From: Ruminococcus sp.
GTDB lineage: Bacteria; Bacillota; Clostridia; Oscillospirales; Ruminococcaceae
Direction of reading: 5' to 3'
Assembly (NCBI GenBank): GCA_019420505.1
Contig: JAHZHC010000008.1
Location: 1-30,473, forward strand
DNA: 30,473 nucleotides
Under the pieces are notes generated by a model that did not search any database, was not told where the DNA came from, and saw only the letters and a list, made by a program, of their open reading frames with translations. The translations under genes were made by a program, and so were the position numbers. Shown in pieces: positions 1-8,537 of the stretch (positions within the stretch are counted from its first letter, which is position 1; each line of letters opens with the position of its first letter).

Positions 1-151
1 CATCAGACGGCAGGGTACAATACAAATTATTTGTTTTGCACTTTATATTTTTCTCCGAATCCACGAATGCGGTTACAACATGGTTCATTGTGAAGTATCC
101 GCAGTCGTCTGAAAAGTTCTTCTTTATTTCTGTTATTTCTTTTTTGTTCAT
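1..151 (-). CDS. DUF4317-like protein, N-terminal part only (runs off the left edge)
   Basis: Reading the complement from the ATG at 151-149 gives an open frame of 50 codons to the window edge, starting MNKKEITEIKKNFSDDCGYF. A strong GGAGGAAAAACG ribosome binding site sits just upstream (around 152-163). The start 'MNKKEI.EIKK' followed by an 'AFVD..KNIKCK' stretch is how I remember Firmicutes DUF4317 proteins of roughly 400 residues beginning. That family has no assigned function. The gene follows the membrane protein at 230-1651 on the same strand with a 78-bp gap. The family call rests on about 50 residues only; that this is a real coding start is better supported by the ribosome binding site. 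Confidence 0.6.
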   Translation of the reverse strand, partial: MNKKEITEIKKNFSDDCGYFTMNHVVTAFVDSEKNIKCKTNNLYCTLPSD

Positions 152-229
152 CGTTTTTCCTCCAAAAAACTTGTTTTATCATATGGTTAATATTAAACAT
201 TTAAAAATCAATAGAACTGACAAAGTATT

Positions 230-1651
230 CTATATTAAAGCAAACAGCGGCATAAAGCTTATAAGATATCTGCATCTCGCTTCCCATATTAATAAAAATA
301 CAAAAAGTCCTGCTAAACAAATCTTTAAAAAGAAATTACCGCAAGCCGCATCATTATCATCCTTCCTTTTACCTATATATCCCTGAACAATCTCAAACAA
401 AATAGAAACATGCAATATTTCAGCAATTATTAAAAATACATTTCCATTTAAGAACTCATTATCAGGATTATAATAGGAAGTCATATATGTTCCATCATGC
501 CATGTATAACCGATTTTATTTAACAAATGTTCCGAAAAACCGGATAAACCCTGGTCGTGTAGTTTTTTATTTAATCGTTCCTTATCGGCGGTTATTTTAT
601 TATCATATCCCTCAAAGCTTTTAGTGTATGAAAAGTCCTCGTAATTATATCCGCCCTTTCCGTCTGCACTCATCATAATCCAATGAATTATAGGGAACTC
701 ATATTTTTTCATTTCCTCCGTTGATGTACAGAGCACTTTCAGTGAAACGGCACTTAATATAGAAACAATAACAGCAAATACCGTGAGTATGGTAATAATC
801 TTTGTCATAATACTTTTTACAGAATATTTATGCAAAAATAAATCACAAATGATTGCAATCAAAAGAATTATAACACTGCCCTTCATTTTATAACCCAAAG
901 CAGATATAATACTGCAAACAATCAACAATATGAAACTTTTTTTAATATTATTTTCTTTTCGGCATCTCACATACAAATATATACCTGCCGAAACAAAGGG
1001 CATTGCCAATGAGTCTGTATAAAAAAGCGTTGCATATGTTATAAGAGGTGTAAACATAAGACCTCTTATTGCACAAATACAAGCTTTCGCCGGGGTATAA
1101 AACTGCTTAGCTGTTAATATCATAAAAATATAAGAAAGATTTAAAGCCAATATATTCAGAATGGTTGGCAAAGTATTAGAAATCTCTCCGGTAAATGCGT
1201 ATGAAATTTTATATACACCGGCAATTATTAAAAAAAGCAAATGATTGTTTGGATATACATAAAAATAATTCTGATGAAACTCAGGTAATCCATCATGCAG
1301 ATTCTCAATCCCGTATTTAATATAATTTTCCGCACCTTTACATATATAACTTAAATCATTTTTGGGCGTAAAATCTACTAAAACAGCAAAAGCTATCTGA
1401 GCCGCCAGCAAAAATACAGGTAATATATACAACAAACGGCTGCACAACTTTTCATTTAAAGTTAAAATCTTTTCCGTTCTGTATAATACATAACATATAA
1501 GCACAGACATTACTATAACAAAAATAATAGTAAAAAACGTATATTTAAAACGTTCGTCAAACACATGGTACAATTCAACTATTGAATAAAGGACTGCAAA
1601 AAGAAATAAAGTTCCAAATCCCATATTAACAATTTTTGAAACACTTTTCAT
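230..1651 (-). CDS. Polytopic membrane protein, probable GT-C type glycosyltransferase
   Basis: A 473-residue protein made mostly of hydrophobic helices. Two N-terminal segments (about 12-28 and 38-57) are followed by one near 72-92, an extracytoplasmic loop at about 93-130 with acidic and aromatic residues, and then a run of further helices to about residue 315. A long polar loop follows (about 320-400, containing the W-x-D-G-T-Y region), then two C-terminal helices ending in an 'EARCRYL' motif. This layout, with an acidic first large loop and a C-terminal E-x-R-x-R-Y-L before the last helix, is typical of GT-C membrane glycosyltransferases that use polyprenyl-phosphate sugars. I cannot name a specific family or substrate. 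The ribosome binding site is weak (AGGGA about 12 bases before the ATG). A cell-envelope sugar transfer role is inference. Confidence 0.6.
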   Translation of the reverse strand: MKSVSKIVNMGFGTLFLFAVLYSIVELYHVFDERFKYTFFTIIFVIVMSVLICYVLYRTEKILTLNEKLCSRLLYILPVFLLAAQIAFAVLVDFTPKNDLSYICKGAENYIKYGIENLHDGLPEFHQNYFYVYPNNHLLFLIIAGVYKISYAFTGEISNTLPTILNILALNLSYIFMILTAKQFYTPAKACICAIRGLMFTPLITYATLFYTDSLAMPFVSAGIYLYVRCRKENNIKKSFILLIVCSIISALGYKMKGSVIILLIAIICDLFLHKYSVKSIMTKIITILTVFAVIVSILSAVSLKVLCTSTEEMKKYEFPIIHWIMMSADGKGGYNYEDFSYTKSFEGYDNKITADKERLNKKLHDQGLSGFSEHLLNKIGYTWHDGTYMTSYYNPDNEFLNGNVFLIIAEILHVSILFEIVQGYIGKRKDDNDAACGNFFLKICLAGLFVFLLIWEARCRYLISFMPLFALI

Positions 1652-1710
1652 TACTTTATATTCCCTACTTTTATAACTTTTTAATGTTTTGACTGATAAA
1701 AACTGAAAAT

Positions 1711-1740
1711 AAAGAGCTTACAAGCTAATGTAAGCTCTTT
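1711..1740 (-). terminator. Rho-independent terminator of the biotin-carboxyltransferase operon
   Basis: A perfect 12-bp inverted repeat (1711-1722 with 1729-1740) with a 6-base loop lies 22 bp past the last stop of the operon. On the minus strand it is followed by a T-rich stretch (TTTATTTTC). It separates the operon from the membrane protein gene downstream. Confidence 0.75.
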
Positions 1741-1762
1741 ATTGATATACTAACATTAATTA

Positions 1763-3160
1763 TTAAACAGGATGAACTTTATTCTCAGCGTCTGAATGTT
1801 TACCGTCAACGCCATATAGTTTATTTCTTCTCTGTTCAAAGAATTTAGGAGCAACTTTCGGGAACATTGCATAAGTAAGAACGTCTTCCTCTTGTTCTGT
1901 CCATTCAGCACATTCTTTTTTCATGTCCTCAAGCTCAGGCTTGATAAGATCAGCAGGACGGCAGGTAATAGGCTCTTCTGTGCCCAAAATTTTCTTTTGA
2001 AATTCAGGATCAATTGCTACAGGTGTTTTACCGTATTCGCCCTTAACAAGCCCTTTGAATTCCTTTGTGACAGTTTTATATCTCTCACCCATAATCACAT
2101 TGAACACGGCCTGTGTACCAACGATTTGTGAAGTCGGAGTAACCAATGGTGGGAATCCTGAGTCTTTACGCACTCTCGGAACTTCCTGTAATACTTCAGT
2201 AAGCTGATCAGCCTTTCCTGCCTGCTTGAGCTGAGAAAGAAGATTTGAAAGCATTCCGCCCGGAACCTGATAAATTAAAGCGTTAGCATCAGTTGCAAGC
2301 ATTTTAGGATCAAGCAGACCACTGTCAATATATTTCTGACGAAGAGTCATAAAGTAATCTCTTATTTCAGTGAGTTTAACAAGGTCAAGGCCTGTATCAT
2401 ATTCTGTATCTTTAAATGCAGCTACAATTGACTCTGTGGGAGCATGAGATGTACCCAAAGCAAGCGGAGACATTGCCGTATCAACTGCATCCACTCCTGC
2501 TTCAACTGCTTTCATAATACACATAGATGCTAATCCGGAAGTATAATGAGTATGAAGCTGTACAGGAATTTTAACGACAGATTTGATATCCCTTACAAGA
2601 GTTGACGCCTCATATGGAGTAAGCAATGCTGCCATGTCCTTTATACAAATTGAGTCAGCTCCTGCTTCCTCAATTCTCTTAGCATAATCCATGTAATATT
2701 CGTGAGTGAAAACCTCTCCGAGAGTATATGAAATAGCAACCTGTGCGTGTCCCTTTTCCTTATTTGCTGCTTTAATAGCAGTTTCAAGATTGCGAATATC
2801 GTTAAGTGCATCAAATATTCTGATTATATCAATACCGTTTGCAATTGACTTTTGCACAAAATACTCAACAAGATCATCAGCATAGTGACGATAACCCAAC
2901 ATATTCTGCCCTCTGAAAAGCATTTGCAATTTTGTATTAGGCATTTCTTTTCTTATTGTGCGAAGTCTTTCCCAAGGGTCTTCATTCAAAAAACGAATAC
3001 AAGAATCAAATGTTGCTCCGCCCCAAACTTCAGCAGAATAAAATCCGATTTTATCCATTTCAGATAAAACAGGCTTCATTTCGTCCATCGACATTCTTGT
3101 TGCAATAAGCGACTGATGTGCGTCACGCAATACAGTTTCAGTAATTTTTAGCTTAGACAT
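1763..3160 (-). CDS. Biotin-dependent carboxyltransferase subunit, oxaloacetate decarboxylase alpha / transcarboxylase 5S type
   Basis: The 465-residue protein has the pyruvate/oxaloacetate carboxyltransferase TIM barrel. Metal-site residues are visible: Asp13 in 'TVLRDAHQSL', the HTH of 'LHTHYTSG' (His203, His205), and the lysine of 'CIKDMAALL' (Lys174) that is carbamylated in this family. The 'LFRGQNMLGYR' stretch (81-91) is also classic. The family moves CO2 between biotin and pyruvate/oxaloacetate. Many OadA proteins carry their own C-terminal biotin domain; this one stops without it, and the biotin domain is the separate gene just upstream, as in the 5S plus 1.3S arrangement of Propionibacterium transcarboxylase. 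It is the last gene of a three-gene operon, with a strong terminator downstream. Calling it oadA, pycB or the 5S subunit cannot be settled from sequence alone, so no symbol is given. Confidence 0.9.
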   Translation of the reverse strand: MSKLKITETVLRDAHQSLIATRMSMDEMKPVLSEMDKIGFYSAEVWGGATFDSCIRFLNEDPWERLRTIRKEMPNTKLQMLFRGQNMLGYRHYADDLVEYFVQKSIANGIDIIRIFDALNDIRNLETAIKAANKEKGHAQVAISYTLGEVFTHEYYMDYAKRIEEAGADSICIKDMAALLTPYEASTLVRDIKSVVKIPVQLHTHYTSGLASMCIMKAVEAGVDAVDTAMSPLALGTSHAPTESIVAAFKDTEYDTGLDLVKLTEIRDYFMTLRQKYIDSGLLDPKMLATDANALIYQVPGGMLSNLLSQLKQAGKADQLTEVLQEVPRVRKDSGFPPLVTPTSQIVGTQAVFNVIMGERYKTVTKEFKGLVKGEYGKTPVAIDPEFQKKILGTEEPITCRPADLIKPELEDMKKECAEWTEQEEDVLTYAMFPKVAPKFFEQRRNKLYGVDGKHSDAENKVHPV

Positions 3161-3197
3161 TTAATTCAATCCTTTCAAAAACATAGTGCTGAATCTA

Positions 3198-3554
3198 TTA
3201 ACCGATTACTGCCAATACCGCACCTGTTTCAACAGCAGAGCTCTTTGTTGTATTAATACTGAGAATTTTACCTGCACAAGGTGCGTTTACGTCATTTTCC
3301 ATTTTCATAGCTTCAAGAACCATAATTGCCTGACCTGATTCAACTGTATCTCCTACAGCAACCTTTATATCAAGAATTGTTCCCGGCATTGGCGCTGTTA
3401 CCTTTGTACCTTCTGCTACAGGAGCAGCCGGTGCTGCAGGTGCAGCTGCAACAGGAGCCGGTGCTGCAGAAACAGCCGGTGCTGAACCGCCGTCAATTTC
3501 TTCGACAGCCACGTCATATGCTTTTCCGTTTACTGTAATATTAAATCTTTTCAT
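3198..3554 (-). CDS. Biotin carboxyl carrier protein (1.3S-like)
   Basis: A 118-residue carrier. Residues 1-20 form a short strand region. Residues 23-48 are a flexible Ala/Pro linker, and 50-118 are the biotinyl domain with the EAMKMEN signature; Lys84 is the expected biotinylation site. It carries CO2 between the two carboxyltransferase subunits encoded on either side. I start it at the ATG at 3554. An in-frame GTG 12 bases earlier lies inside the AGGTGG ribosome binding site and cannot be the start. The length is close to the 123 residues of the Propionibacterium 1.3S subunit. It sits 27 bp after the upstream gene and 37 bp before the downstream one, on the same transcript. Confidence 0.92.
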   Translation of the reverse strand: MKRFNITVNGKAYDVAVEEIDGGSAPAVSAAPAPVAAAPAAPAAPVAEGTKVTAPMPGTILDIKVAVGDTVESGQAIMVLEAMKMENDVNAPCAGKILSINTTKSSAVETGAVLAVIG

Positions 3555-3581
3555 TCTGATTACCACCTATCTATGTATTTA

Positions 3582-4964
3582 TTATAACTGAATATTACTG
3601 TGCTTCTTAGGAAGTCTTGAAATTCGCTTGCCAGCCATAATTTCAATAGAATTTACAAGAGTTTCTCTTAATTTTTCAGATGCAACTACATTATCAACGC
3701 AGCCGTTTTGTGCGGCAATTACTGCATTTGCCTGTTCTTTTGCATATTTATCAGCAAGTGATTTTCTTGATGCTGTAAGATCATCAGCACCCTTAAGCTT
3801 ATCATGCTCAAGAAATTCAACTGCTGTAATCGGTGCAAGAGGTGAGATAACTGCATTTTCAAGAGCATAAACTAAATCCGCATTTGCTCCTTTTCCTGCC
3901 AAAGCAATAAATGCAGGACCAAATGCATTTCCTGTAACAACAGAAATCTTTATTGTTGTAGCTTCGGCATAAGCGTGAACAAGTTTTGTCATATCTCTGA
4001 CAGCACCTGCTGATTCGGTTTCTGTATTTGCTTCAAATCCCTCAGTATCAACCAAAGTAACAACCGGAATTGCATATGAATCGCATATTCTTACAAAACG
4101 TGCAATCTTAGTACAATCTGATGAAGTAAGTTTATCATTGGTTTTATTTGTAGCCACAATGCCGACTGTAGCACCTCCGATGCTGCCCAGAGCAGTATAA
4201 GAAGCCTTACCGAATCTATCCGACAGTTCAATTAAACTTCCGGCATCGCAAACAGTTTCAGCCTGTGAAACAGCATCCTTTCCGAAAGAAATATCCGAAA
4301 GCTCAAACTCATACATCGGAACAGGTGAAAGGTTGTTCTGCGGAAGCTTTAAAAGGATATTCTTAGCAGCTTCAACAGCTTCCTTATCATCTTTTGCAAC
4401 GATAGCTGCCGTTCCGTTTTCAGCAGCGTTTTCTGCTGAATTTTTTACATCGCTGTTTGAAGCGGCAAAAATTTCAGAATCTTGAGTAACTACTACAAAA
4501 TCAGCAGATTCAGCTAACATTGCGGCAGTTCCCGGACAAGTACCTGCTACTACGGAAATCTGCGGAACAACTCCTGAAAGATTAGACATCCACATAAGCA
4601 GTTTGCCATATGAATTAAGAGCCTTGCAGCCATTAGACAAATCAGCTCCGAAGGAATCATAAATTCCAACTACAGGAACACCTGTTTTAGCGGCAAGGTC
4701 ATATATTTTAACAATTTTCTCAGTCTGTGCTTCTGTTAAAGCACCTTTTTTCACATTTATATCCTGTGAGAATGCATAAACAGGATTTCCTTCAACATAA
4801 CCGTAAGCTGTTATAACTCCTGATAAATCAGATCCGGCAGTTACATAAGGATCAAGCTCAGTAAATGTACCTTCATCAAACAAATATGTCAGTCGGGTTC
4901 TTGCAGCAGAATCAGCTTCGGCTTTTGCCTTCAGCTCAACAAGATTAGTAATAGAATCAGACAT
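3582..4964 (-). CDS. Acyl-CoA carboxyltransferase-like subunit (12S / MmdA-like, divergent)
   Basis: A 460-residue member of the crotonase-fold carboxyltransferase family (PccB/MmdA/AccDA), with N- and C-terminal halves. 'LSGVVPQISVVAGTCPGTAA' (129-148) lines up with the usual 'SGVIPQISVI.GPCAGGA' acyl-CoA site, and 'AYAEATTIKISVVTGNAFGPA' in the C-half with 'AYAEAT.PKI.VI.RKAYGGA'. The family moves CO2 between biotin and an acyl-CoA such as methylmalonyl-CoA. Several glycines that usually form the oxyanion holes differ: the common DSGGAR is DSFGAD (103-108), the second motif is GTCPGTAA, and the usual GFLPG..QE is GFEANTETES. The start is the ATG at 4964, with AGGAGG upstream; 19 more in-frame codons upstream lack a site. 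It is the first gene of the operon. At 460 residues it is shorter than the roughly 510-525 typical of the family. Substrate unknown. Confidence 0.85.
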   Translation of the reverse strand: MSDSITNLVELKAKAEADSAARTRLTYLFDEGTFTELDPYVTAGSDLSGVITAYGYVEGNPVYAFSQDINVKKGALTEAQTEKIVKIYDLAAKTGVPVVGIYDSFGADLSNGCKALNSYGKLLMWMSNLSGVVPQISVVAGTCPGTAAMLAESADFVVVTQDSEIFAASNSDVKNSAENAAENGTAAIVAKDDKEAVEAAKNILLKLPQNNLSPVPMYEFELSDISFGKDAVSQAETVCDAGSLIELSDRFGKASYTALGSIGGATVGIVATNKTNDKLTSSDCTKIARFVRICDSYAIPVVTLVDTEGFEANTETESAGAVRDMTKLVHAYAEATTIKISVVTGNAFGPAFIALAGKGANADLVYALENAVISPLAPITAVEFLEHDKLKGADDLTASRKSLADKYAKEQANAVIAAQNGCVDNVVASEKLRETLVNSIEIMAGKRISRLPKKHSNIQL

Positions 4965-5036
4965 ATAGTTTCCTCCTATCAAATCAATTAGAATTACCAT
5001 TTTTAACACATAGCAATTCACAACTATACAAATTTA

Positions 5037-5065
5037 ATTATACTATTTTTGTTATCTCATATCAA
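5037..5065 (-). promoter_or_regulatory. SigA-type promoter of the carboxyltransferase operon
   Basis: On the minus strand TTGATA (5065-5060) and TATAAT (5042-5037) are 17 bp apart, about 70 bp before the first gene of the operon. No recognisable riboswitch lies between it and the start. Confidence 0.7.
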
Positions 5066-5121
5066 GTAAAGCACTTATATTTTTACTTTTAATATGATAT
5101 TTGTTCACTTTTTAGACATAC

Positions 5122-5150
5122 AAAAAAAGAGAGTAAAAACTTTACTCTCC
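5122..5150 (-). terminator. Rho-independent terminator after rluB
   Basis: On the minus strand a 9-bp stem (5149-5141 with 5137-5129, loop of 3) is followed directly by a run of seven T. It lies about 100 bp past the rluB stop and closes the long site-2 protease-to-rluB operon. Confidence 0.8.
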
Positions 5151-5248
5151 CTTTGCACTTAAATAAATTACTCATACGCCTGTCATAATAATATACAGCA
5201 GTCAATTTTAAATTTTTATTTATACACAAAACAAATTCTGCATAATTA

Positions 5249-5983
5249 TTATTTTGCTTTAGTAACAGCATTTCTCAAAGCTCTCAGCTCATCAGGTTTA
5301 AGCTCACGGTAATCACCCGGTTTTAGCATACCAAGCTTTAAAGGGCCTATGGAGGTTCTCTTAAGCCTTGCAACCTCAAGTCCGACAGCTTCACACATTT
5401 TTCTGATCTGTCGGTTTCTTCCCTCGTGAATCGTTATCTGCATAACCACTCGTCCCGGCTGTTTATCAAGAACAATAACCGTTGCAGGAAGTGTTTTCTT
5501 CCCGTCAATTTCAATGCCTTCAGAAAGTTGAACAAGCTGATCGTCACTTATGTCAGGGCGAACTGTTACACGATAGGTTTTAGAAATATGTTTTGACGGA
5601 TGCATTATATCATTTGCAAATTTTCCGTCATTAGTAAACAACAGTAACCCTTCAGAATTTTTATCAAGTCTACCTATTGGATAAACTCTGTCAGGAAAAT
5701 CACTGAGCAAATCAGTTACACATTTTCTGTCAAGCTCGTCACTCATAGTTGTTACATAGCCTCTTGGTTTATGAAGCATTATATAATGCATTTCTTTTTT
5801 CTTTTGAACACGAATCAACTCTCCGTCAATAGTAATCAGATCCTTCAACGGCAGAGCCTTATCACCAAGCTTACAAGGCCGTCCGTTCACCTGTACTCTG
5901 TTCTGAGAAATAAATTCTTCAGCCTTACGGCGTGAACAATACCCGCTTTCGGCTATAATTTTCTGAATTCTGATTTTTTCCAT
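5249..5983 (-). CDS. rluB: rRNA pseudouridine synthase, RluB/RsuA family
   Basis: A 244-residue enzyme with an N-terminal S4 RNA-binding domain (about 2-60, 'IRIQKIIAESGYCSRRKAEE') and a pseudouridine synthase domain carrying the catalytic 'GRLDKNSEGLLLFTNDG' motif (Asp107). The C-terminal 'ITIHEGRNRQIRKMCEAVG' stretch is also diagnostic. By homology it converts a uridine in helix 89 of 23S rRNA to pseudouridine. The start is the ATG at 5983, with AAGGAG upstream; a 40-codon upstream extension lacks a site and overlaps the previous gene. It is the last gene of the operon, 61 bp after the carboxypeptidase, matching the position of rluB near dacB in Bacillus. RsuA and RluB are hard to tell apart without alignment; this length and context favour RluB. 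Confidence 0.9.
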   Translation of the reverse strand: MEKIRIQKIIAESGYCSRRKAEEFISQNRVQVNGRPCKLGDKALPLKDLITIDGELIRVQKKKEMHYIMLHKPRGYVTTMSDELDRKCVTDLLSDFPDRVYPIGRLDKNSEGLLLFTNDGKFANDIMHPSKHISKTYRVTVRPDISDDQLVQLSEGIEIDGKKTLPATVIVLDKQPGRVVMQITIHEGRNRQIRKMCEAVGLEVARLKRTSIGPLKLGMLKPGDYRELKPDELRALRNAVTKAK

Positions 5984-6044
5984 AATAAATCTCCTTAATG
6001 CTTCACAGCATGAATTTATGTAAGGGCATTTAAGCCCTTTGCAG

Positions 6045-7181
6045 CTAAAACAACTCACCCAATTTTGTACGGCATTTATCAAAAAAGCTATCAGGCTTTT
6101 CAATTTTTTTATAGCCGACTGATTTGGATGTATATATTGGCTCCTCGTGTATTAACTCATTTTTATAATAATATTTTATTTTTCCGACTTCTGTATTCTC
6201 AGCCACAGGTGCATAAAGAAAATGATCAATATACATCTCAGATGTTACCTCATCAGCCTTTCCTCTAAGCATGTTTAACTGAGGTATTTTTGTTTCACAA
6301 ATAACATTATCTTCTGTTCCGCCGACAACGTTTACAGTGTATTTATTACTTTCCGTCGGAAGCTTCTGCTTTTCAAACATATTAAAACCGTAATCAAACA
6401 ATCTCGAATGATCAAGCCAGTCATTAGGAGCATTAAGCGTAACACAAATAAGTGTTGCACCATTTCTTTCGCATGCTGATACAAGACACCTTTTTGCTTT
6501 ATCGGTGAACCCTGTTTTAATACCTATGACACCTTTGCAGGTATTAAGAAGCTTATTAGAATTAGTCAACCATCTTTCATAAGGAGGATTACCATATTTA
6601 AGCTTTGCATTATATGTTCCGCAGATTTCACGAAAATCCGGATTTTTCAGTGCCTCTTTAGCCAAAACCGCCATATCATATGCAGAAGAATAATGGTCAT
6701 CTGTATAGTCGTCAAGACCTGACGGTGTCACAAAATGTGTAGATTTTAAACCAAGTTCACCGGCACGGTCATTCATAAGCTGAACAAAAGCATCCACCGA
6801 ACCGCATAAACGCACTGCCGCCGCATTTGCAGCGTCATTGCCGCTTGGAAGAAGCATTCCGTAAACCAAAGCCCTCATAGTAACCCGGTCGCCTTCCTGC
6901 AATCCCATTGAGGAACCTTCAACCTTTATTGCGTTGCTGTCCACAATAAATTCCTCATCAAGATTTCCGCTCTCAAGCGCAAGCATAGCTGACATAATTT
7001 TTGTTGTACTTGCCATAGGAAGCTTACTTTTTGCATTCTTTTCAAACAAAATCTCGCCTGTCATATAGTCGATAAGTACTGCACCTTTTGCTGAAACGGC
7101 AGGTAAATCGACTGCTTCTGCATTAAATGAAAACACAGACAAAGACAAAACTACGGCAGATATAAAAGACAGTATTTTCAA
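6045..7181 (-). CDS. D-alanyl-D-alanine carboxypeptidase (low-molecular-mass PBP, DacB/DacF type)
   Basis: A 378-residue exported penicillin-binding protein. Residues 1-23 are a signal peptide ending AEA. The three active-site motifs are in order: S58-T-T-K61, S113-G-N115 and K222-T-G224. A C-terminal beta-rich domain (about 270-365) ends in a basic, amphipathic tail that probably lies on the membrane. The enzyme trims the terminal D-Ala from peptidoglycan stem peptides. Start: a TTG at 7181 preceded by AAAGGTG about 8 bases away; no ATG fits the signal peptide. It lies 78 bp after the gerW/ytfJ gene in the operon. The mix with a spore-germination gene suggests a role in spore cortex like DacB or DacF. 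The sequence alone does not decide between a sporulation and a vegetative role. Confidence 0.93.
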   Translation of the reverse strand: MKILSFISAVVLSLSVFSFNAEAVDLPAVSAKGAVLIDYMTGEILFEKNAKSKLPMASTTKIMSAMLALESGNLDEEFIVDSNAIKVEGSSMGLQEGDRVTMRALVYGMLLPSGNDAANAAAVRLCGSVDAFVQLMNDRAGELGLKSTHFVTPSGLDDYTDDHYSSAYDMAVLAKEALKNPDFREICGTYNAKLKYGNPPYERWLTNSNKLLNTCKGVIGIKTGFTDKAKRCLVSACERNGATLICVTLNAPNDWLDHSRLFDYGFNMFEKQKLPTESNKYTVNVVGGTEDNVICETKIPQLNMLRGKADEVTSEMYIDHFLYAPVAENTEVGKIKYYYKNELIHEEPIYTSKSVGYKKIEKPDSFFDKCRTKLGELF

Positions 7182-7259
7182 TTACGACACACCTTTACAA
7201 ATAAATTCTTTATTAGAATGTGCTGTAATTTTTATTTAATACAAATAATTCAAAGGAAA

Positions 7260-7649
7260 TTATTCTTTATCTTTCTTATCTGTCTTTTTGTCAATAAAAT
7301 CTATAATTTTATCTACGACCTCCGGAACAGCATTAACCACTGCATTCTCATAGGGAGTATTAGTTGTCATTTGCAGAAGCTTGGTTTCTCCATTATGAAT
7401 AGCTATAAAAGCCACAGGACTTATTGTTACACCTGCTCCGGAACCTCCTCCGAACTGGTCCTTAGTTGACTTTGTCGGAAGATCTGAACCTCCTGAAGCA
7501 AAACCAAACGAAACCTTTGAAACAGGAATTATAGTTGTTCCGTCAGCAGTAACAATTGGTTTTCCCACGATAGTTTCACAATCAACCATTTCATGAACTT
7601 TTTCCATTGCAGTTTTAACAAGACCTTCTAACTTTGTATTTTCATTCAT
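7260..7649 (-). CDS. gerW: GerW/YtfJ family sporulation protein
   Basis: A 129-residue protein of the YtfJ family. Its recognisable core is 'GKPIVTADGTTIIPVSKVSF' (about 29-48), then a glycine-rich patch (GGGSGAG, about 67-73) and 'ISPVAFIAI'. In Bacillus this protein is made in the forespore and is needed for germination with some nutrients. The C-terminus is a lysine-rich tail. An ATG at 7649 has GGAGGT upstream inside the end of the preceding gene. Only 1 bp separates the two genes, so they are almost certainly translated together, as ytfI and ytfJ are in Bacillus. Its presence supports a spore-forming ancestry, though relatives of this family also occur in lineages in which sporulation is doubtful. 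Confidence 0.9.
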   Translation of the reverse strand: MNENTKLEGLVKTAMEKVHEMVDCETIVGKPIVTADGTTIIPVSKVSFGFASGGSDLPTKSTKDQFGGGSGAGVTISPVAFIAIHNGETKLLQMTTNTPYENAVVNAVPEVVDKIIDFIDKKTDKKDKE

Positions 7650-7650
7650 T

Positions 7651-8514
7651 TTATTTTACCTCCAATATACTTTCAGCTTTATTTTCTGTTTTATTTTCTT
7701 GTTTACTCTTATCATTTCGTTTTTGTTTTATAAAAATCACTAAAAAATTAACACCGATACAAAAAGCAATAGCGATCATGGAACTCGGTCTTACTCTGAC
7801 ATAGCATTCAGCACTTCCGTTAATTATATTTTTTGTAAAAATGCAATTAACATCAGCTTTCTTAATTTTCACACTGAACATATTGCTAATCTGACCTAAG
7901 ATATTAAATAAAGCACCCTGAACCACACCATAATAAACAGCAGCTTCATGGGCGTCTTCCCTGCCCACATCTACATTGATTTTTACATCTGTTATTCTTA
8001 CGGTTTTAAGAAGCTTTTTAAAATACTTCCATCCCATAGGAAGATACGGTTTGATCTTATTGTATTTATCTTTTAAAGATGAAGTATTTCCTTCTTTTTT
8101 GCTTTTATTATTCTTTGATACTGTTTTTTTATGCTCTTTTCTTAATGTCTGCGTCTGATTTTTTTCTTTATTTACAAATTCCGAGTGATTCTGTGAAAAC
8201 TGTTCAGAAGGTTCTGATAGTTTTTCTTCAGCATCAATTACATTATCAACTGAGTCACCTTCAGAAAAGCTCTCCTGAAAAAGTTCATCATCAAGACTGT
8301 CTGAAAACTCTTTAGCTTTACCTTCTTTTTTTATTTTTCTTTTTTTATTTTTCTTTTTTTGTTTTCTCGGATAAAACGTAAAGAAAAAATATTTTACCTG
8401 AATCGTAAAACCTTCATCGTCAACTTTGATATAAGCTGATACTGAAAAATGCAGAAGAATAACAATAAGAGCAATTATTGAAATCAATATCCATAATACT
8501 ATTATTGTCATCAT
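7651..8514 (-). CDS. DUF2953 membrane protein (YtfI-like)
   Basis: About 287 residues. An N-terminal transmembrane helix (about 3-25) is followed by 'VDDEGFTIQVKYFFFTFYPRK', the usual DUF2953 opening. A very long lysine/glutamate/serine-rich, low-complexity linker follows (about 50-145), then the conserved 'TDVKINVDVGREDAHEAAVYYG' region and a second membrane helix (about 243-262). It is probably a membrane-anchored partner of the downstream GerW/YtfJ protein. The start is uncertain: GGAG directly touches the ATG at 8514, a second ATG is at 8511, and an in-frame TTG at 8520 has no site of its own. The linker is longer and more charged than I expect for this family. Function unknown. Confidence 0.75.
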   Translation of the reverse strand: MMTIIVLWILISIIALIVILLHFSVSAYIKVDDEGFTIQVKYFFFTFYPRKQKKKNKKRKIKKEGKAKEFSDSLDDELFQESFSEGDSVDNVIDAEEKLSEPSEQFSQNHSEFVNKEKNQTQTLRKEHKKTVSKNNKSKKEGNTSSLKDKYNKIKPYLPMGWKYFKKLLKTVRITDVKINVDVGREDAHEAAVYYGVVQGALFNILGQISNMFSVKIKKADVNCIFTKNIINGSAECYVRVRPSSMIAIAFCIGVNFLVIFIKQKRNDKSKQENKTENKAESILEVK

Positions 8515-8537
8515 CTCCAATCAGCAAATATTATTTA

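Noticed and set aside
6022..6039. A 6-bp hairpin (AAGGGC/GCCCTT) between the carboxypeptidase and rluB genes
   Set aside because: No T-run follows on the minus strand, so it is not called a terminator; it may only be an intergenic stem.
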